Shown here piece after piece: positions 45,000-48,853 of a stretch of DNA of 48,853 nt; positions within the stretch are counted from its first letter, which is position 1; each line of letters opens with the position of its first letter. The translations under genes and the position numbers were made by a program. Source of the DNA: Pseudomonadota bacterium (lineage in GTDB: Bacteria > Pseudomonadota > Gammaproteobacteria > Xanthomonadales > Rhodanobacteraceae); assembly GCA_018241365.1 (NCBI GenBank), contig JAFEDX010000199.1, forward strand, positions 1 to 48,853. The letters run 5' to 3'. The notes beneath the pieces were generated by a model. The model saw nothing but the letters and a program-made list of their open reading frames with translations, searched no databases and was not told the DNA's origin.

Positions 45000-45686
45000 A
45001 TGGCAGGCAAGGTGATTCCACGCGGCTTCGACGTGGCCGCAGCGGTGGCGCATCTGGAAAAGCGCGACCGCAAGCTGGCGGCGTGGATGCGCCGCATCGG
45101 GCCGCTCGACCATGACTTCAGCGTGCGCTTCGATCCGGTCGATGCGCTGGCGCATTCCATCCTGTATCAGCAACTGTCGGGCAAGGCCGCCGCGACGATC
45201 GCGGGCAGGGTGGAAGCGCTGATGCCGCGCGGACGCAGGATCACCGCGCGCGGGCTCGATGCGATCGATGATCATGCCCTGCGCGGCGCGGGCGTGTCGC
45301 GCAACAAGGTTGCCGCCCGGCGCGACCTCGCCGAAAAATCGCGCGCCGGCATCGTGCCGACGCCGGCGCGGCTGGCGCGCATGCCCGACCAGGACCTGAT
45401 CGATCATCTCATCCAGGTGCGCGGCATTGGCCGCTGGACCGTCGAGATGCTGCTGATGTTCCGGCTCGGCCGCCCCGACGTGCTGCCGGTGCACGATCTC
45501 GGCATTCGCAAGGGTGCGCAGATCGTGCATCGCTTTCCCGAGATGCCCGCGCCACTCGCGCTGCAGGAATTCGGCGAACGCTGGGCGCCGTTCCGCACGC
45601 TGGCGAGTTTCTACCTGTGGCGTGTGGTGGAAGCCGCCAATCCGCCCAAACCCGGCGCCAAACCGGTCAAGCGTTCGCAGGACTGA
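45000..45686 (+). CDS. DNA-3-methyladenine glycosylase family 2 (AlkA-like)
   Basis: This base-excision repair enzyme removes alkylated purines. The 228-residue protein has the helix-hairpin-helix and catalytic region LIQVRGIGRWTVEMLLMF followed by DVLPVHDLGIRKG, where the Asp in HDLG is the expected catalytic residue. SILYQQLSGKAA is the conserved helix near residue 60. It lacks the N-terminal domain of E. coli AlkA (282 residues), as is common for the short form. GAGGAG lies before ATG 45000. Confidence 0.92.
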   Translation: MAGKVIPRGFDVAAAVAHLEKRDRKLAAWMRRIGPLDHDFSVRFDPVDALAHSILYQQLSGKAAATIAGRVEALMPRGRRITARGLDAIDDHALRGAGVSRNKVAARRDLAEKSRAGIVPTPARLARMPDQDLIDHLIQVRGIGRWTVEMLLMFRLGRPDVLPVHDLGIRKGAQIVHRFPEMPAPLALQEFGERWAPFRTLASFYLWRVVEAANPPKPGAKPVKRSQD

Positions 45687-45754
45687 GTCGGGGCGGGCGC
45701 CACCCCGGGACCAGGCAGCGCAAGCGATCAGCCAATGCCCGCAGGCATGAACGT

Positions 45755-46123
45755 TCAGTCTTCGGCTTCGTGGCAGACCACTTCGATGTTGTGCCCGTCC
45801 GGGCCGATCACGAACGCGGCGTAGTATCTCCCGCTGTAGTTGGGACGCAGTCCAGGGCCGCCGTTGTCCTTGCCGCCCGCCTCCAGCGCTGCACGATGGA
45901 AAGCTTCGACTTGCTGGCGGTTGTCTGCCTTGAACGCCAAGTGCAGGTGCGCCGGCTTTTCCCTGATCGGGAACAGGCACAACGAAGCCTTGCCGTCCGC
46001 ACTGAGCTCGATGCCCAATGGTCCCTCTGCGACCACCACCATGCCGATCGGTGCGAGCGCCTTCAGGAAGAAGGCCTTGCTCGCTGCGTAATCGCTGACT
46101 CCGAAAACGACGTGGTCAAACAT
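45755..46123 (-). CDS. VOC (glyoxalase/dioxygenase superfamily) protein
   Basis: This 122-residue protein begins MFDHVVFGVSDYAASKAFFL and ends YYAAFVIGPDGHNIEVVCHE, the paired beta-alpha-beta-beta-beta repeats of the vicinal oxygen chelate fold. His4 and the late Glu in NIEVV are usual metal ligands. The substrate is unknown; such single-domain proteins range from glyoxalases to resistance proteins. It lies on the minus strand just after an attC-like site, so it may be the last cassette of the small array. Confidence 0.88.
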   Translation of the reverse strand: MFDHVVFGVSDYAASKAFFLKALAPIGMVVVAEGPLGIELSADGKASLCLFPIREKPAHLHLAFKADNRQQVEAFHRAALEAGGKDNGGPGLRPNYSGRYYAAFVIGPDGHNIEVVCHEAED

Positions 46124-46153
46124 GAGATTTCCTGAAACGCGTGGCCTGCACGA

Positions 46154-46224
46154 GATTGACGCCCAAAATCAGGGAGCGGCAGCGCGTCCTGTGGCAGGAG
46201 TGGCCGCAGACGCGCCACCCAACG
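46154..46224 (-). repeat. attC-like site d (degenerate)
   Basis: On the minus strand GTTGGGT fits the GTTRRRY core. GCGCGTC and GACGCGC form inverted arms, and CGCTGCCGCTCCCTGATTTT with GGGCGTCAATC recalls the right end of site c. It lies 18 bp after the GFA stop, where a cassette attC should be. Confidence 0.45.
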
Positions 46225-46242
46225 ACATGGCTGGCGCGCCGT

Positions 46243-46599
46243 TCAGTCCAGGAGCTTCCAGGTATTGGCACCATCAAGTCTCCGAATTCGAGTTGACTCG
46301 ATCACGGACGGGTCGAAGTTGCGGAAATTGACGCCCATCCTGTTGCTGGCGCGATCGATGGGTTCCCAATGGGTCACGCAGCCGCAGGTGGCGCATCTGC
46401 AAAGTGCCAGGCACCTGTCACCCCAAACGTAACGGTCCAGCGCATTTTTGCGGGCAAGGATCTTGATTTGGCCCTTGTCGTAGTAGCCCCACAGCCCCGC
46501 GTGCCGACGGCAGATCGAGCAGTTGCAGCTGGTGAGAGTCCTCGGTTTCCGTGAAACCTGGATCGTCACTGCCCCGCAGTGACATGAACCCGTGAGCAT
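46243..46599 (-). CDS. GFA/CENP-V-type zinc-binding protein
   Basis: This 118-residue protein has the GFA family cysteine pattern: GSCHCGAVTI (residues 4-13), SCNCSICRRHAG (about 29-40) and LCRCATCGCVTHW (about 71-83), ligands for two zinc ions. The family includes glutathione-dependent formaldehyde-activating-like proteins, but most members are uncharacterised. ATG 46599 has GAGAGG about eight bases upstream; the frame continues upstream only through the attC-like site. It sits between attC-like sites c and d, so it is probably a gene cassette. Confidence 0.88.
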   Translation of the reverse strand: MLTGSCHCGAVTIQVSRKPRTLTSCNCSICRRHAGLWGYYDKGQIKILARKNALDRYVWGDRCLALCRCATCGCVTHWEPIDRASNRMGVNFRNFDPSVIESTRIRRLDGANTWKLLD

Positions 46600-46621
46600 C
46601 GCGCGGACCTCTCTGTGAGTG

Positions 46622-46691
46622 TGGCGTAACGCCGAAATCAGCGGCGCGCGCGGGTAGCGGGTGAGCGTCCGCTGGAATGATTGGTCAGGCC
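46622..46691 (-). repeat. attC-like site c (clearest copy)
   Basis: On the minus strand: GCCTGAC, CATTCCAGCGGACG, a variable centre, CGCCGCTGATTTCGG, then CGTTACGCC. CAGCGG-A-CG pairs with CGCCGCTG, leaving one unpaired A, the extrahelical base typical of attC. The stop codon of the adjacent membrane-protein gene lies inside it. Confidence 0.65.
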
Positions 46692-47060
46692 ACGGGCGCA
46701 GATGACAGCAAGGATGCACACGGTGATGGCCAACAAGTTGAGGTCAAAATGCCTTGGAGGTGAAGACAAGTTCCATCCGAAATTTACAACGGCAGGGCCC
46801 ATGAAAGAGATATAGAAGCCAGGCGTCCAGTAGTCGGCAACCTGGACCAGGTACAGGCCAAACAGCAACCAGAACGCCCACGGCCGGCCCTTGAGCGAAT
46901 AGGCGCCTGCAACAATGCCGATCACGCCAACCAAACACCCGATGACAGCGCTTGACGACGAGAAGCCATGTTGAACGAAGGAAACGATGACGAGTATGCC
47001 GAGCGTGAGCAAGCCATGCGCCACGGCAAGCCAGCCAACGATCTTTGCAAGCCTGGGCAT
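46638..47060 (-). CDS. Small hypothetical membrane protein in an integron-like cassette
   Basis: This 140-residue protein of unrecognised family has four hydrophobic segments (GWLAVAHGLLTLGILVIVSF; SAVIGCLVGVIGIVAGAYS; AFWLLFGLYLVQVADYW; LNLLAITVCILAVICARGL). The C-terminal tail LTNHSSGRSPATRARR is translated from the attC-like site that contains its stop, as is common for cassette genes. No strong ribosome-binding site is seen. Compared with neighbours the codon use is less GC-biased, which fits foreign origin; this is a visual impression. Confidence 0.7.
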   Translation of the reverse strand: MPRLAKIVGWLAVAHGLLTLGILVIVSFVQHGFSSSSAVIGCLVGVIGIVAGAYSLKGRPWAFWLLFGLYLVQVADYWTPGFYISFMGPAVVNFGWNLSSPPRHFDLNLLAITVCILAVICARGLTNHSSGRSPATRARR

Positions 47061-47080
47061 CGGGCTGATTCTCCGGGGTC

Positions 47081-47131
47081 CTGCGCTTGAATTCAGCGGC
47101 GCGCAGTGCGTCGGCTGGAACGGCTAGCCAG
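47081..47131 (-). repeat. attC-like site b
   Basis: On the minus strand: GGCTAGCCGTTCCAGCCGAC, GCGCGCCGCTGAATTCAA, then GCGCAGG. It matches site c in order and spacing, though the last core is degraded. It contains the stop of the 102-residue gene. Confidence 0.55.
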
Positions 47132-47401
47132 AACGCGCCACAGCGATACAGCTATTACCGCGACGCAAAGGCCACCGGTTACACCCCAAATGACCCCTCC
47201 AATCCCCCAGCCTGGTGTGCCGCCCCCGACGTACGATGCGACGAAGCCCACGACCGTACCCAGCACGGTAACCACAGCCATGAGGCGGCGTTCCGCTGAT
47301 GTGTACGGTGCCTTCCGCTCCGGGCGTGGCCGCCACTTTCGCTTGGCCCGTTCCTGCGCCAGTACGGCCTCTGCCGCTGCCTCGGCTTGAACCTTGTCCA
47401 T
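47093..47401 (-). CDS. Small hypothetical membrane protein in an integron-like cassette
   Basis: This 102-residue protein starts MDKVQAEAAAEAVLAQERAK, a charged helix followed by a basic stretch (RKWRPRPERKAPYTSAERR) and two hydrophobic segments (LMAVVTVLGTVVGFVASYVG; GVIWGVTGGLCVAVIAVSLW). The tail VLASRSSRRTARR is read through attC-like site b. ATG 47401 has an excellent AGGAGGT nine bases upstream, so expression is likely. The family is not recognised. Confidence 0.72.
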   Translation of the reverse strand: MDKVQAEAAAEAVLAQERAKRKWRPRPERKAPYTSAERRLMAVVTVLGTVVGFVASYVGGGTPGWGIGGVIWGVTGGLCVAVIAVSLWRVLASRSSRRTARR

Positions 47402-47420
47402 GCGAGTGACCTCCTGCGAA

Positions 47421-47492
47421 TTCCAACGCCAAAGATTAGCTGCGCATGCCTGCGGAGTGGGTGGGCGTCGGCTGGATTGAGTTATTGGGTGT
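47421..47492 (-). repeat. attC-like site a
   Basis: On the minus strand: ACCCAATAACTCAATCCAGC, CGACGCC, a variable centre, GCGCAGCTAATCTTTGG, then CGTTGGAA. AGCCG-A-CGC faces AGCTGCGC with an extra A. It marks the upstream border of the cassette run, 19 bp before the next start codon. Confidence 0.55.
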
Positions 47493-47534
47493 GTCGCCGC
47501 TTCGAACGGCAATCAAGAACCAAGTGGCGGTCGG

Positions 47535-48107
47535 TCAACATGCGCCGAGTCGAACGTTCCAGCACCAATGCCACGGCTCATATGCAATCCCGTGTGCGTT
47601 GCCGCGGGGGTAGGACAGTGCGAACCCGAATCCGGCGGCATGCCGCGTCAGCCACGCGAACGCGGATGAGTGTTCGAATTCTTCTTCGAGTTCGGCAAAA
47701 CCGGGTGTGGTGAAGTCCACGCAGCGGGCTGTGTGGTGCTCGCTGTAGCCGGGCGCGGCGCTGACGCGCAGGATTTCCTCCATCGGCTGCCCGCGCGCGA
47801 GCTTGCGTTCGACGATGCCCAACTGGTATTCGACCGAGCGGAACGCCGAGACGATTTGCAGTTCTGTACCGTCGCGCACGGCTGCCTCGCGCATCCGCGC
47901 GAATGCGCGTGCGGCACGCGGTTGCAACCATTGTTCGCGTTCGTGGATATCGGCGCCGATCGACACCAGCCGCGAGGGTTCGCGTTGCAGCCGAAGTCGT
48001 CGCACTTGCCCGTAGTCGCGCGGCACGCCCAGCGCGAACGCGCGTTCCAGCAATGCATGGCGCTCGGCGGCGTTGCGGCAACGGCGTGGCGGCACGCCTG
48101 CGCTCAT
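47535..48107 (-). CDS. M15-family D,D-carboxypeptidase-like protein (VanY type)
   Basis: This 190-residue peptidase-like protein has the M15B signature: IVSAFRSVEYQLGIVERKL, then PGYSEHHTARCVDFTTPGF, which supplies zinc ligands His and Asp, and IAYEPWHWCWNVRLG near the C-terminus with the third ligand His. Relatives trim D-Ala-D-Ala peptides of peptidoglycan. The usual TGRAxD is TARCVD here, a conservative variation. No signal peptide is apparent from ATG 48107, which is odd for a cell-wall enzyme; the start is uncertain because no Shine-Dalgarno is seen. The secreted DUF3887-like gene ends 52 bp upstream. Confidence 0.85.
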   Translation of the reverse strand: MSAGVPPRRCRNAAERHALLERAFALGVPRDYGQVRRLRLQREPSRLVSIGADIHEREQWLQPRAARAFARMREAAVRDGTELQIVSAFRSVEYQLGIVERKLARGQPMEEILRVSAAPGYSEHHTARCVDFTTPGFAELEEEFEHSSAFAWLTRHAAGFGFALSYPRGNAHGIAYEPWHWCWNVRLGAC

Positions 48108-48159
48108 CGCGCTGCACGTAGTGGTGTCGTATTCGCCATCAGGTGCTTGCGGCGCGGAT

Positions 48160-48633
48160 TCAGGATGACGGCTGCGGTTCGGCAGGGCGCAGGAAGAATC
48201 CGGCAACCTTGCCATCGGCGTCGCAGGCGACCTGCGCGTTGATGCCAGCCTTCTCGAAGCGCAACGGCAGGGTCACGATGGCGTGGCCTTCGTACATCAC
48301 ATTCTGGGGCGCGCCGCGGCTTTCCAGCTTGCCGGCCTGCTTGCCGAGGCCTTGCCAGGCTTCGCCCAGTTTGTCGGCGCTGAGGTTGGCCTGCATGGTG
48401 GCGTCGAAATCCGCGGTCGCAGCCTTGTAGTCGCCCGCTGCGAGCTTGTCGATCAACGTTTGGGCGGCGGAAGTGCACGCTTCGATGCGGGCTGCGTCGG
48501 CCTCACCGGCGACCGCGTTCGCATGTGCGCTGGCAGCGGGGTGGGCGCGGGCGCTGTCGGCCGGATTCTGGGCTACGGCCAGCATCGGCCACAGGCTGGC
48601 GCAGAGTGCGGCGAGGACGAGTGTGCGTTGCAT
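48160..48633 (-). CDS. Secreted DUF3887-like protein
   Basis: This 157-residue protein has a signal peptide MQRTLVLAALCASLWPMLAV with cleavage near AVAQ (residue 22). The mature part has an Ala-rich start, then AQTLIDKLAAGDYKAATADF (about residues 58-77), GEAWQGLGKQAGKLESRG and VTLPLRFEKAGINAQVACDA, the pattern of DUF3887, a small NTF2-like fold of unknown role. It probably acts in the periplasm. The M15 gene follows on the same strand by 52 bp and could share its mRNA. Confidence 0.8.
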   Translation of the reverse strand: MQRTLVLAALCASLWPMLAVAQNPADSARAHPAASAHANAVAGEADAARIEACTSAAQTLIDKLAAGDYKAATADFDATMQANLSADKLGEAWQGLGKQAGKLESRGAPQNVMYEGHAIVTLPLRFEKAGINAQVACDADGKVAGFFLRPAEPQPSS

Positions 48634-48728
48634 GGTGTGCCTCCTGCATGGCGGGCGACGGGGTGCTGGTCGAGTCTATAGGTGGATCGAGGCCGCGATC
48701 GTGGCGGTTCGCGGCGCTGCGGGGATCG

Positions 48729-48853
48729 TCACGCCGGGCGCTTGAAATACAGGACCGTGAAGCGGGCCCCGTAAGCGTGCACGGTCGACACGAGTTCCCA
48801 GCCGCTGCGGCCGGCTTCGTTCAGCGCGGTTTGCAGTGCATCGGGATTGTCGC
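48729..48853 (-). CDS. DUF4177-like protein, N-terminal part outside the window
   Basis: Only the last 40 codons are inside the window. They read NPDALQTALNEAGRSGWELV, then STVHAYGARFTVLYFKRPA and a stop. The WELV and the final YFKRP resemble small DUF4177 proteins (about 60-70 residues). The frame is open to the window edge. Its function is unknown. Confidence 0.65.
   Translation of the reverse strand, partial: DNPDALQTALNEAGRSGWELVSTVHAYGARFTVLYFKRPA

Noticed and set aside
45690-45754. A fifth attC-like site after the VOC gene
   Set aside because: Only a short GCCTGCGGGC inverted repeat is present; the CCAGC/CGCTGA arms and the GTT core are missing.

Overview
The window is GC-rich, densely coded DNA that looks chromosomal. 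It most resembles a gammaproteobacterium of the Lysobacterales (Xanthomonadales), probably near Rhodanobacteraceae. The clues are parC, a minCDE operon, large TonB-dependent receptors, ECF sigma factors with Ser/Thr kinases, and integron-type attC sites. The genus is not decidable from sequence reading alone.

Layout. 1-2778 (minus): parC, cut by the window edge, and a TraB/GumN-type secreted protein. 2832-30408 (plus): the outstanding region, about 27.5 kb, described below. 30492-33920 (minus): cyclopropane fatty acid synthase, then a fluoride-responsive unit (fluoride riboswitch, crcB, DUF190, MFS transporter). 34070-37235 (minus): an acetyltransferase, minC, minD, minE and a HExxH protein. 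37382-39322 (plus): a DesK/NarL-type two-component pair. 39476-45686 (plus): an SRPBCC protein, a GldA/F/G-like ABC system, DUF423 and a 3-methyladenine glycosylase. 45755-47492 (minus): four small genes interleaved with attC-like sites, resembling an integron cassette array without an integrase. 47535-48853 (minus): an M15 peptidase, a small secreted protein and a DUF4177-like fragment.

The main region. A YkvA/DUF1232-like gene and two ECF sigma factors of the kinase-linked type are followed by three repeats of one cassette. Each cassette has a very large membrane Ser/Thr kinase (about 1450 residues, with a periplasmic beta-propeller-like sensor) and a TonB-dependent receptor (about 960 residues). 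Five small secreted proteins (112-116 residues) follow cassettes 2 and 3. Every small gene, the third kinase gene and the DUF1232 gene are preceded by the same promoter-like sequence: TGTAATCG, then CCGAA (or a close variant) starting exactly 21 bases after the first T. The small genes also share a leader of about 90-105 nt that begins with a hairpin at the predicted RNA 5' end. My model is that periplasmic sensors activate kinases, which phosphorylate ECF factors. These then transcribe their own operon, the third kinase and the secreted proteins. The ECF43 precedents EcfP/PknT (Vibrio parahaemolyticus) and EcfK/PknS (Xanthomonas citri) support the kinase-sigma part. The receptor and secreted-protein parts are inference.

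The region is evolving. The third kinase is split by one in-frame TAA. Between the first two small genes lies a decayed 3' end of a further receptor gene, so at least one more cassette has been lost.
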